Position numbers and translations under genes: made by a program. The notes under the pieces are model-generated. The model was not told the DNA's origin. It was given only the letters and a program-made list of their open reading frames with translations, and did no database searches. A stretch of DNA of 6,905 bases from contig CAUUKX010000101.1 in assembly GCA_963545585.1 (NCBI GenBank), positions 1 to 6,905 of the forward strand, in the 5' to 3' direction. Source of the DNA: W11650 sp963545585 (lineage in GTDB: Bacteria > Bacillota > Clostridia > Lachnospirales > Vallitaleaceae). The first letter of the stretch is position 1, and every line of letters begins with the position of its first letter. Below, piece by piece: positions 1-5,555 of the stretch.

Positions 1-21
1 TTGTCCATACTTGCGTGACAT
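1..21 (-). CDS. Start of an unidentified gene, truncated by the left edge
   Basis: Only the first seven codons are inside the window, reading MSRKYGQ from an ATG at 21-19. The start is supported by a strong ribosome binding site, AAAAGGAGGT on the minus strand (plus-strand 27-36), with the AGGAGG core six bases from the ATG. The gene is transcribed in the same direction as the wecB cluster but lies about 600 bases beyond it, past a terminator and a long AT-rich region, so it probably has its own promoter. Seven residues are too few to name a family. The start is seen directly; the existence of a full gene to the left is inferred. Confidence 0.6.
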
Positions 22-75
22 AAGATACCTCCTTTTATGACTGTCAGTGTTTCCTGTTTTTATCAATTCCGTTTT

Positions 76-126
76 TTAACAAATTAGCTTACTATTTCTC
101 CCTTTTGTTAATCTATTTTGTTAATC
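76..126 (-). promoter_or_regulatory. Cluster of TTTGTTAA motifs (possible operator)
   Basis: TTTTGTTAATC occurs twice in direct orientation at 103-113 and 116-126, a spacing of 13 bases, and its core recurs inverted as TTAACAAA at 76-83. The cluster lies 55-105 bases upstream of the start codon at 21, where a regulator could act. The repetition is seen; the role as a binding site is inference, and AT-rich DNA makes such repeats more likely by chance. Confidence 0.25.
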
Positions 127-219
127 AACTTCCTTGATATTTTACTTTCTATTCCATTTTTCTCATTTTTGTTTTTATCTTCCTGCTTATAGTAACATTT
201 CTTATGGAATCTATCAATC

Positions 220-287
220 TTTTTTTGTATATTTTCCTTTTTTGTCAATTTTCACAAAAATTGTTTTTAAGTTTTTTTGTATATTTT
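220..287. repeat. Perfect 16-bp direct repeat, 52-bp period
   Basis: TTTTTTTGTATATTTT is found at 220-235 and again, without a mismatch, at 272-287. The 52-base offset is close to five helical turns. Between the copies sits the dyad CAATTTT-CACA-AAAATTG (246-263). The A-tracts would favour DNA bending, and the phased arrangement could be regulatory, but low sequence complexity makes chance or slippage origin possible. Confidence 0.5.
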
Positions 288-395
288 ATTTGCTTTTATT
301 TACAAAAAGAAATACTAAAATATACAGATTAAACAAATTTGATTTGCGTTATGATTACAAGCTCATTTTTCCTATTGAATTTTATGAAGCTTTTC

Positions 396-539
396 CGTTC
401 AGGCAAGCAGCACGTATCATTCGTTTTCTGCGAATGATACATGTGGGCGTTAAACAAATAGGCCGTTAAACTTGGCATGCCCGGTGAGAGCAAGCTCTCC
501 CCTTGGCACACCAAGCCTAACTTCCTTCTTACCTGAACG
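396..539 (-). ncRNA. Candidate three-way-junction structured RNA or hairpin element
   Basis: Read as minus-strand RNA, the ends pair in a 12-bp stem P1 (539-528 with 407-396, one G-U). Inside it, P2 pairs 521-505 with 481-465 over 17 continuous positions including four G-U pairs, then continues after a small internal loop with 502-501/484-483 and 499-495/490-486, capped by a CUUG loop. P3 pairs 440-431 with 423-414 (10 bp, 7-base loop), extended by a CAC/GUG helix across a two-base bulge. Every G-U would be an A-C mismatch on the plus strand, which points to the minus strand as the functional one. It begins a few bases past the wecB terminator hairpin. I recognise no Rfam family. It could be an RNA, a 3' element read through from wecB, or a mobile hairpin repeat. 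Confidence 0.45.
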
Positions 540-546
540 TTAAACA

Positions 547-590
547 AAGAACTGCCGCCAAATGAGAATTCTCATTTGGCAGCAGTTCTT
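547..590 (-). terminator. Long-stem intrinsic terminator after wecB
   Basis: A 44-base palindrome with 22-base arms centred between 568 and 569 pairs throughout except one position (556/581), which is C-A on the plus strand but G-U in minus-strand RNA. The minus-strand 3' side runs into the U-rich tract UUCUUUGUUU. It starts 33 bases past the wecB stop, the expected place for the operon terminator. The plus-strand exit (TTCTTCTTTCTC) is also pyrimidine-rich, so weak bidirectional activity is possible. A related copy stands at the right edge of the window. Confidence 0.8.
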
Positions 591-623
591 CTTTCTCTAT
601 ATCAAATAGCAAAAATACTCGTG

Positions 624-1751
624 TTATTCCCGAACAGCAAAATACCTATCAATGTATTCAGCAATCCTCTCCGCTGCGTGGCCGTCGCCGTAAGGATTGA
701 CCGCCGTCGCCATTTTTTCATAGGCCGCCCGGTCGGTCAACAGTTTTTCTGTTTCCGCCACAATCACGTTATAGTCCGTGCCGACCAGCTTCAAAGTGCC
801 GGCTTCAACTCCTTCCGGCCGCTCGGTAACATTGCGCAGCACCAGCACGGGTTTTCCCATGCTGGGCACCTCCTCCTGTAAGCCGCCCGAATCCGTTAAG
901 ACCAGATAGGATTGATTCATCAGATTATGCATATCCTGCAATGCCAAGGGCGGAATCAAATGGACACGGCCGACACCGTCCAAAATCTGCCGGGCTGTTT
1001 CCTGAACCTTGGGATTTAAATGAACCGCATAAACAACTTCTACGTCCAGATGATTTTCCACCAGATAGCGAATCGCCCGGCAAATCTCCGTCAGCGGCTC
1101 GCCCAAGTTTTCTCGCCGATGCGCAGTCATGGTAATGATTTTACGGCTGTAATCAATATGATTGAGTAAATCATAGTCAAACCGGTAATTTTCCTTAATT
1201 GTCGTCTGCAAAGCGTCAATTACGGTGTTGCCCGTCACATAAATCGCATCCGAAGCAATATTTTCCGCCAGCAGGTTCTTTTTTGAATTTTCAGTCGGCG
1301 CAAAGTGCAAATCCGCCAGCCGACCGGTTAAACAGCGATTCATTTCCTCCGGAAAAGGTTCATATTTATTAAAAGTGCGCAGACCGGCCTCAACATGACC
1401 CACCGGAATTTGCTGATAAAAAGCCGCCAGAGCACCGGCAAAGCTGGTCGTTGTATCCCCGTGAACCAGCACGATATCGGGCTTAGCCGCAATAAATACC
1501 TCTTCCAGTCCGTTCATGGCCCGAGTCGTGATTTGCGTTAAAGTTTGGCCGGGCTGCATGATGTTTAAATCATAATCCGGACGGACAGCAAACACTTCCA
1601 ACACCTGATCCAGCATTTCCCGGTGCTGAGCGGTAACTGCCACCACCGACTCCAAAGCCGGATGCTTTTGCACTGCCTGTACCACCGGCGCCATCTTCAC
1701 TGCTTCCGGCCGCGTCCCGAACACTGACATTACCCTTATTTTTCTGTTCAT
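624..1751 (-). CDS. wecB: UDP-N-acetylglucosamine 2-epimerase (non-hydrolysing)
   Basis: The 375-residue product matches the usual length of the WecB/MnaA family, which interconverts UDP-GlcNAc and UDP-ManNAc in the cytoplasm for wall polysaccharide or teichoic-acid linkage synthesis. Family signatures visible are GTRPEAVKMAP (12-22), TAQHREMLDQVL (40-51), VHGDTTTSFAGA (97-108, Asp99), VEAGLRT (120-126, Glu121), PFPEEMNR (132-139, Glu135), GNTVID (174-179), TAHRREN (209-215, His211) and DSGGLQEE (287-294). By alignment from memory, Asp99, Glu121, Glu135 and His211 correspond to the acidic residues and histidine known as catalytic in E. coli WecB. The ATG is preceded by AAGGAG five bases upstream. 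It is the last gene of the cluster, with a terminator directly behind it. In Firmicutes the orthologue is called mnaA. No defect is visible. Confidence 0.95.
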   Translation of the reverse strand: MNRKIRVMSVFGTRPEAVKMAPVVQAVQKHPALESVVAVTAQHREMLDQVLEVFAVRPDYDLNIMQPGQTLTQITTRAMNGLEEVFIAAKPDIVLVHGDTTTSFAGALAAFYQQIPVGHVEAGLRTFNKYEPFPEEMNRCLTGRLADLHFAPTENSKKNLLAENIASDAIYVTGNTVIDALQTTIKENYRFDYDLLNHIDYSRKIITMTAHRRENLGEPLTEICRAIRYLVENHLDVEVVYAVHLNPKVQETARQILDGVGRVHLIPPLALQDMHNLMNQSYLVLTDSGGLQEEVPSMGKPVLVLRNVTERPEGVEAGTLKLVGTDYNVIVAETEKLLTDRAAYEKMATAVNPYGDGHAAERIAEYIDRYFAVRE

Positions 1752-1783
1752 ATCTTCTCCTTAAAAATTAATTTTCCGCTTTT

Positions 1784-1981
1784 CCTTGCCAATATGCAGG
1801 TGCACAACCATCCTTTCACTGTACCTTGCGGTCAATGTGCGGACTGGCTGTCCTTCCTGCCGCACTTTACGGCCAATACAAAGACGTGCCTGTTCTTTTA
1901 CTGGACTTTACCGCTGATACACAAACCAGCCGTCTTTCTGCCATGCTTTGCGGCCAATGCGCAAACCCACTTTTCACGGCG
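1784..1981 (-). repeat. Degenerate tandem array, about 40-base period, between wecB and panE
   Basis: This 272-base gap (1752-2023) has no credible gene. On the plus strand, units begin CCTTGCC at 1784, CCTTGCGG at 1824, CTTTACGG at 1865, CTTTACCG at 1906, CTTTGCGG at 1946 and a weaker CTTTGTTC at 1982, giving spacings of 40, 41, 41, 40 and 36. Units share a head of the form CTTTRCGGCCAATRC and a middle resembling RACCNGCCNGTCTTTC; many differences are transitions. The period is not a multiple of three and no frame is kept, which argues against decayed coding sequence. A 12-bp perfect AT palindrome (1764-1775) lies just before the wecB ribosome binding site. No clear promoter was found here. 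Related segments appear in the other gaps of this cluster. Confidence 0.5.
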
Positions 1982-2002
1982 CTTTGTTCTCAATTTAAAT
2001 AA

Positions 2003-2016
2003 GCGAAACATTCCGC
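2003..2016 (-). terminator. Weak hairpin directly after panE
   Basis: On the minus strand GCGGA (2016-2012) pairs with UUCGC (2007-2003), one G-U included, around a four-base loop, and is followed by UUAUUUAAAUU. It starts eight bases past the panE stop codon. The stem is short, so it may at most attenuate transcription into wecB, or simply protect the 3' end of the upp-wecA-panE message. Confidence 0.3.
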
Positions 2017-2023
2017 CCGCCAG

Positions 2024-2962
2024 TTATTTTACCCCTAAAATTGCTTCCTTGCCATGCGTCAACATAGTAATAACTTCGCAGTACGGTGCGGCTGCTCCCT
2101 TTTCCTTAGCCAAACGCCAAACATAGCCATTTAAATACTCTATTTCCGTTCGCCGATGCTGCTGCACCAAATCCTGATGCATGGACGGATAATGCTCTCC
2201 CTGCCGGGTCGGATCCAAAGAAAGCTTAATTACTTCAAAGATTGCCGCCGGATCCAGTTCCACTTGATCCTCGACCTTAGCCGCCCAAGCAAACTCTTTA
2301 ATCATATTCTGAATAAAGATATCGCCCTCCGGCATTAGGCGAAAGTCCATCAGCCTGCAATCCAAAAGTGCGCAAACCGCATTCATCGCTCCGTTGACGC
2401 AAGCTTTTTTCCAAACGGAATAAAGCACGTCCCGGCTGTACTTGGCCTTTAAGCTGGCTTGATTCAGCACCGCCACGATTTCTTCCGCACCCGCTGCCAT
2501 TTCCGGTGCAATATTTTGCAGTTCAATATTGCCGTCGCCAGATAAATGAACCCGAGCCGGACCCAACAACTTGGCCGTCCACAGCGTTACCCCCAAATAA
2601 ATATTTTTCTGCGGGATAAAGCGCTCCATCGTCCGAACATGACCTAAACCATTCAACAGGCAAAGCACCTTGGTATCTTTATGAATAATGCTTTTTAAAT
2701 CTTTTAACATTTCCGAAAGCTGCATGGATTTAACAAATAAAATAATCAGGTCAGCTTGCTCTGACCCGATGTTTTTGGCATGATAGGCTCTGGCCAGAAT
2801 TGTTCTTTCTTCTCCGTTTTCTTCCACCGTCAGCCCGTCCCGATTCATCTTATCGACATTTTCCGGCCAGCCGTCAATATAAAATACCTCTTGCCCCGAC
2901 TTTTGCAGCATATAGCCGAACCGGCCACCCATTGCGCCCGCACCCGCAATTGCAATTTTCAT
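2024..2962 (-). CDS. panE: 2-dehydropantoate 2-reductase (ketopantoate reductase) family
   Basis: The 312-residue product fits the ApbA/PanE family, NADPH-dependent cytoplasmic enzymes that reduce 2-dehydropantoate to pantoate for CoA synthesis. An N-terminal Rossmann fold starts MKIAIAGAGAMGG (GxGxxG at 7-12). Further family positions are Lys78 in FVKSMQ, Asn104 in LLNGLG, and in the C-terminal helical domain WKKACVNGAMN (184-194, with Lys186, Asn190, Asn194), and YPSMHQDL...RTEIEYLNG (258-279, with Ser260, Asp264, Glu273), matching the catalytic and substrate positions known from E. coli PanE. The start is fixed by the Rossmann motif; an upstream in-frame extension to 3085 would run deep into wecA and is rejected. 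The nearest Shine-Dalgarno, GGAGG, is about 12 bases away, longer than usual, suggesting modest translation. It follows wecA by 29 bases, with no other pantothenate gene in view; some family members act on other 2-oxoacids, so the substrate is not certain. Confidence 0.85.
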   Translation of the reverse strand: MKIAIAGAGAMGGRFGYMLQKSGQEVFYIDGWPENVDKMNRDGLTVEENGEERTILARAYHAKNIGSEQADLIILFVKSMQLSEMLKDLKSIIHKDTKVLCLLNGLGHVRTMERFIPQKNIYLGVTLWTAKLLGPARVHLSGDGNIELQNIAPEMAAGAEEIVAVLNQASLKAKYSRDVLYSVWKKACVNGAMNAVCALLDCRLMDFRLMPEGDIFIQNMIKEFAWAAKVEDQVELDPAAIFEVIKLSLDPTRQGEHYPSMHQDLVQQHRRTEIEYLNGYVWRLAKEKGAAAPYCEVITMLTHGKEAILGVK

Positions 2963-2991
2963 GATTTTCGTTTCCCTCCGCTCAATTCTTT

Positions 2992-4065
2992 TTACTTGGA
3001 CTCGGTTTTTTCCTGTCTGACCCGCAGCACGCCATCGCCAATCCAAACTGCAAACACTACAATCAGCAGAATCGCCGCTGCCCACACGTCCTTTAAAACA
3101 ACCAAAATCGCAGCCAGACCAAATAGGGCGCTGATAAAGTAAAGTGTCAATACTGCTTTTTTTTGGCTCAGCCCCTTATCAATCAGGCGATGATGGAGAT
3201 GCCCCCGATCCCCCTCGCTGATTGGCCGGTGATTGACCACCCGGCGGACAATAGCAAACATGGTATCGGCAATCGGCAGCGCCAAGACAATCACCGCTAC
3301 CACTAAGGTCAGCGCCGTATAGGTCTTGAGCATTGTCTGCACGGAAATCACTGCTAAAGAATACCCCAAAAAGGTCGAACCGGTATCGCCCATAAAAATC
3401 TTGGCCGGATTGAAATTATATGGCAAAAAGCCCAGACAGCTCCCGGCCAGCGCCGCCGTCAACAGAATCGGCAGCCCGGCCAGCAGCGGATCGCCAAAAA
3501 TAACGGCAATAATCATCAAAGTAGCCGAAGCAATGGATGCCACGCCGGTCGCCAGACCATCCAAACCGTCTAAGAGATTAACCGCATTGGTTACACCGAT
3601 AATCCAAAAAATAGTGATTACATTACTGAAAATGCCAAAGTTAATCTCACCGAAAAACGGTACTGTAATATCGCTGATTTGTGTCCCCGTTGTCACCGCA
3701 ATCAGCGCAGCTAAAAGCTGCACCACGATTCTGGTGCGAGGTCTTAAGCTGTAAATATCATCGAGAAATCCTAACAGGGTAATCAGTGCCGCCCCGCCCA
3801 GCAGCCCCCAAACGGTGAGCTGCTGACCGGCCGGAACCTGATGCATCAGGAAAAGAACCGTTATAAAAAATCCGGTAAAAATCGCCAGACCTCCCGCCCG
3901 AGGCATTACCTTGGTATGCATTCCCCTTTTTTTCGGCTGATCAAGCGCTCCCACCTTATAAGCAATTTTCATACTGATGGGTGTTGTCGCCAAAGACAGC
4001 ACAAAGGCCAGCAAAAAAGCAATCATATAACTGTAGTACTCTGTTAATATTTGAAAAAAAGCCAT
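2992..4065 (-). CDS. tagO: Undecaprenyl-phosphate GlcNAc-1-phosphate transferase (WecA/TagO, MraY family)
   Basis: A 357-residue polytopic membrane protein that by family transfers GlcNAc-1-P from UDP-GlcNAc to undecaprenyl phosphate at the inner face of the membrane, the first step of wall teichoic acid or related polymers. About ten hydrophobic segments are visible, beginning near 13-30, 59-76, 85-101 and 112-126. Catalytic signatures are all present: LDDIYSLRPR with Asp102-Asp103, NAVNLLDGLDGL (160-171, Asp166 and Asp169), FMGDTGS (224-230, Asp227) and the cytoplasmic loop RGHLHHRL (287-294), whose histidine motif separates WecA/TagO enzymes from MraY. The N-terminal DQPKKRGMHTKVMPRAGG (42-59) is also typical. 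The ATG has GGAG six bases upstream. It follows upp by 15 bases. Pairing with wecB in one cluster supports GlcNAc as the sugar. wecA is an equally valid symbol; which polymer is made cannot be read from here. Confidence 0.92.
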   Translation of the reverse strand: MAFFQILTEYYSYMIAFLLAFVLSLATTPISMKIAYKVGALDQPKKRGMHTKVMPRAGGLAIFTGFFITVLFLMHQVPAGQQLTVWGLLGGAALITLLGFLDDIYSLRPRTRIVVQLLAALIAVTTGTQISDITVPFFGEINFGIFSNVITIFWIIGVTNAVNLLDGLDGLATGVASIASATLMIIAVIFGDPLLAGLPILLTAALAGSCLGFLPYNFNPAKIFMGDTGSTFLGYSLAVISVQTMLKTYTALTLVVAVIVLALPIADTMFAIVRRVVNHRPISEGDRGHLHHRLIDKGLSQKKAVLTLYFISALFGLAAILVVLKDVWAAAILLIVVFAVWIGDGVLRVRQEKTESK

Positions 4066-4080
4066 TGTTTTCTCCGTTAT

Positions 4081-4710
4081 TTATTTGGTTCCGAACAAAC
4101 GGTCGCCGGCGTCACCCAGTCCCGGAACAATGTATGCATGATCATTTAATTTTTCGTCCAATGCGCCAATATAAATGGCTACATCCGGATGCGCCTCGCG
4201 CAATTCCCTGACTCCTTCCGGCGCAGCAATAATACATAAAAAGTGAAGTTTGGTCACGCCCTTCTGCTTTAAAAAGTCAATGGCGGCAATCGCCGAACCG
4301 CCGGTTGCCAACATCGGATCGAGCACAAACATATCTCTTTCACTGACGTCGCTGGGGAGTTTGCAGTAATATTCCACCGGCTTTAATGACTCCGGATCAC
4401 GGTAAAGACCGATATGACCAACCTTGGCCGTCGGCACCAGCGTCAGCAAAGCATCCGCCATGCCAAGTCCTGCTCTTAAAATCGGAACGATGCCCAAATG
4501 CCGCCCCTCTATTTGTTTAACCGTAGTTTTCGCAATCGGAGTTTCAATCTCAATCTCTTCCAAAGGTAAGTTTCTGGTCGCTTCATAAGACATCAGCATG
4601 GCAATCTCGCTGACCAGCTCCCTAAATTCCTTCGGTCCGGTTTCCTTTCTTCTTAAAATCCCGATCTTGTGCTGAATTAACGGGTGATCCATAACAAATA
4701 CATTCGACAT
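4081..4710 (-). CDS. upp: Uracil phosphoribosyltransferase
   Basis: The 209-residue product has the standard Upp length and converts uracil plus PRPP into UMP in the pyrimidine salvage pathway. Signatures include the N-terminal VFVMDHPLIQHK (4-15), VPILRAGLGM (75-84), the PRPP-binding loop FVLDPMLATGGSA (128-140, Asp131) and the uracil-binding tail YIVPGLGDAGDR (193-204). The start at 4710 is preferred to an ATG six codons upstream because AAGGAG stands six bases before it, and the family begins at this point. The gene is probably co-transcribed with wecA (15-base gap). The 274-base leader before it is long and unusual and is described separately. Next to rpiB the context makes sense, since ribose 5-phosphate feeds PRPP. 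Confidence 0.96.
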   Translation of the reverse strand: MSNVFVMDHPLIQHKIGILRRKETGPKEFRELVSEIAMLMSYEATRNLPLEEIEIETPIAKTTVKQIEGRHLGIVPILRAGLGMADALLTLVPTAKVGHIGLYRDPESLKPVEYYCKLPSDVSERDMFVLDPMLATGGSAIAAIDFLKQKGVTKLHFLCIIAAPEGVRELREAHPDVAIYIGALDEKLNDHAYIVPGLGDAGDRLFGTK

Positions 4711-4984
4711 TTTTTGCTCCTTCCGCATGTTGTTTCCTCAATTTTTCATGCCACGCACTGCCTGTTTGCCGGCCCTGCGCACAATACCTCCTTGCGAGCG
4801 CCCCCAAGCGCCAACATAAAAATCAAGTAATTTCCTTCTGTCTCTTTATCCCAGCCGCCGGCCAATCATAGCCGGCCACTTTATTGCTGTGCGTTTCCGC
4901 ACGGTTCTCACAGTTTCTTATTTTTCCTGCACGCCAAACTTCAAAGTATTCTATTGCCTTCGGTGCCAGCCATGCAGCAAATCG
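4711..4984 (-). other. Long leader between rpiB and upp, with hairpins and a mini-ORF
   Basis: No family-recognisable gene is present. On the minus strand, about 80 bases past the rpiB stop, GUGCG (4902-4898) pairs with CGCAC (4893-4889) around a GAAA tetraloop, but no U-tract follows. Next, GCCGGC occurs twice (4876-4871 and 4862-4857) and could pair. A strong AAGGAGG (4793-4787) lies four bases before a GTG at 4782 that opens a 14-codon frame ending at TGA 4740-4738, 27 bases before upp; this might be a leader peptide or chance. The segment GCACTGCCTGTT (4755-4766, plus strand) and the CGGCCAAT at 4860-4867 resemble pieces of the array between wecB and panE. No clear promoter or PyrR-type binding hairpin was found. 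Confidence 0.4.
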
Positions 4985-5434
4985 TTATCTTTCGGTCAGC
5001 ATTTGTCCAAAGCAGGTTTTTTCAATCCGGCGCTTATGCCGCTCTTCTTCGGAAAAAGGGGTGGTTAAAAAGGTATGCGTGATCTTCTTGGCCAGTTCCG
5101 GACCGATTACCCGACCGCCCATCGCCAGTACATTGGCATCATTATGCAGCCGCGTTGCCTCCGCCGAAAAGCAGTCATGACACAGCGCCGCCCGAATCCC
5201 GGCATAGCGATTGGCCGTAATCGAAATCCCAATGCCCGTACCGCAGATTAAAATGCCTTTATCCGCTTCACCGCACAAAATCATCTCCGCCGCTTTTTGG
5301 GCAATATCCGGATAGTCCGCCGTCGTTTCCTGATAAATCCCCACATCTTGATACTCATATCCGCCCTGCTTTAAAAACTCAATAATCTCCTGTTTTAAAG
5401 CAAAGCCACCATGATCGGAACCAACTACTATCAT
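4985..5434 (-). CDS. rpiB: Ribose-5-phosphate isomerase B
   Basis: The 149-residue product is full length for the RpiB/LacAB family, which interconverts ribose 5-phosphate and ribulose 5-phosphate in the non-oxidative pentose phosphate pathway. Visible signatures are VGSDHGGFALK (4-14, Asp7 and His8), TADYPDIA (38-45), ICGTGIGISITANR (63-76, with Cys64 as the expected catalytic base and the phosphate/anion loop GTGIG) and CHDCFSAEATRLHNDANVLAMGGR (84-107, containing His96 and Arg107). The start at 5434 is chosen because AGGAGG is six bases upstream and the family begins with this beta strand; the longer frame to 5494 would include the promoter. RpiB rather than galactose-6-phosphate isomerase is favoured by the tsaC/upp context. 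It has its own promoter, so it can be expressed independently of tsaC. Confidence 0.95.
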   Translation of the reverse strand: MIVVGSDHGGFALKQEIIEFLKQGGYEYQDVGIYQETTADYPDIAQKAAEMILCGEADKGILICGTGIGISITANRYAGIRAALCHDCFSAEATRLHNDANVLAMGGRVIGPELAKKITHTFLTTPFSEEERHKRRIEKTCFGQMLTER

Positions 5435-5461
5435 TTTATGCCTCCTTCCTCCATTCGCTCT

Positions 5462-5490
5462 ATTATAACTCATTTTTGCAAATTTGAAAA
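5462..5490 (-). promoter_or_regulatory. Sigma-A-type promoter for rpiB
   Basis: On the minus strand TTTTCA (5490-5485), a 17-base spacer and a perfect TATAAT (5467-5462) precede the rpiB start at 5434, predicting an untranslated leader of about 20 bases that just contains the ribosome binding site. The -10 is perfect; the -35 keeps four of six positions. The rest of the 121-base gap back to tsaC holds a 6-bp inverted repeat (5518-5523 and 5537-5542) without a U-tract, the short dyad ATATG-AA-CATAT (5544-5555), and a segment (5496-5523) resembling the first unit of the array at 1780-1805. Confidence 0.65.
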
Positions 5491-5555
5491 TCATTTTTTC
5501 CTTGCCGCCGGAATCAGGTGCAAAGGGCAGCTATAGTTGCACAATATGAACATAT

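Larger units (their letters stand above)
22..395. other. AT-rich intergenic region upstream of the left-edge gene
   Basis: This stretch is made largely of T-runs and A-runs on the plus strand and is far richer in AT than the genes to its right. No convincing gene is present; the open frame on the plus strand (134-469) starts at a TTG, has no ribosome binding site and encodes only F/Y/L-rich low-complexity sequence. It holds a perfect 16-bp direct repeat (220-235 and 272-287), a 7-bp dyad with 4-base spacer (246-263), and a cluster of TTTGTTAA motifs (76-126). One weak minus-strand promoter candidate is TTGATA (217-212), 16 bases, TACTAT (195-190). A TTGACA hexamer on the minus strand (248-243) overlaps the dyad but has no matching -10 at normal spacing. 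Most likely the regulatory region of the gene running off the left edge. Confidence 0.5.

Noticed and set aside
134..469. Plus-strand open frame of 111 codons
   Set aside because: TTG start without a ribosome binding site, F/Y/L-rich low-complexity product explained by T-runs, and its end crosses the structured element at 396-539.
465..521. Integron attC-like site (GTTAAAC and GCCTAAC ends, imperfect palindrome)
   Set aside because: The core boxes are in the wrong order: the element begins GTT and ends AAC, whereas attC begins RYYYAAC and ends GTTRRRY. No integrase or cassettes are in view.
1794..2126. Plus-strand open frame of 110 codons
   Set aside because: It overlaps the panE 3' end and the tandem array, has no ribosome binding site, and the 40-41 base repeat period is not compatible with a conserved frame.
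2963..3085. N-terminal extension of panE into wecA
   Set aside because: The Rossmann start MKIAIAGAGAMGG fixes the beginning at 2962; the extension would overlap the wecA 3' end by over 90 bases with unrelated sequence.
4711..4728. Six-codon longer Upp start
   Set aside because: The ATG at 4710 has AAGGAG at ideal spacing and matches the family start; the extra codons contain that ribosome binding site.
4622..4807. Minus-strand frame of 61 codons upstream of and overlapping upp
   Set aside because: TTG start without its own ribosome binding site, runs out of frame into the upp coding region, and resembles no family.
4711..4984. PyrR-binding attenuator or other known riboswitch before upp
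   Set aside because: No PyrR consensus loop, antiterminator pair or terminator with U-tract was found in the leader.
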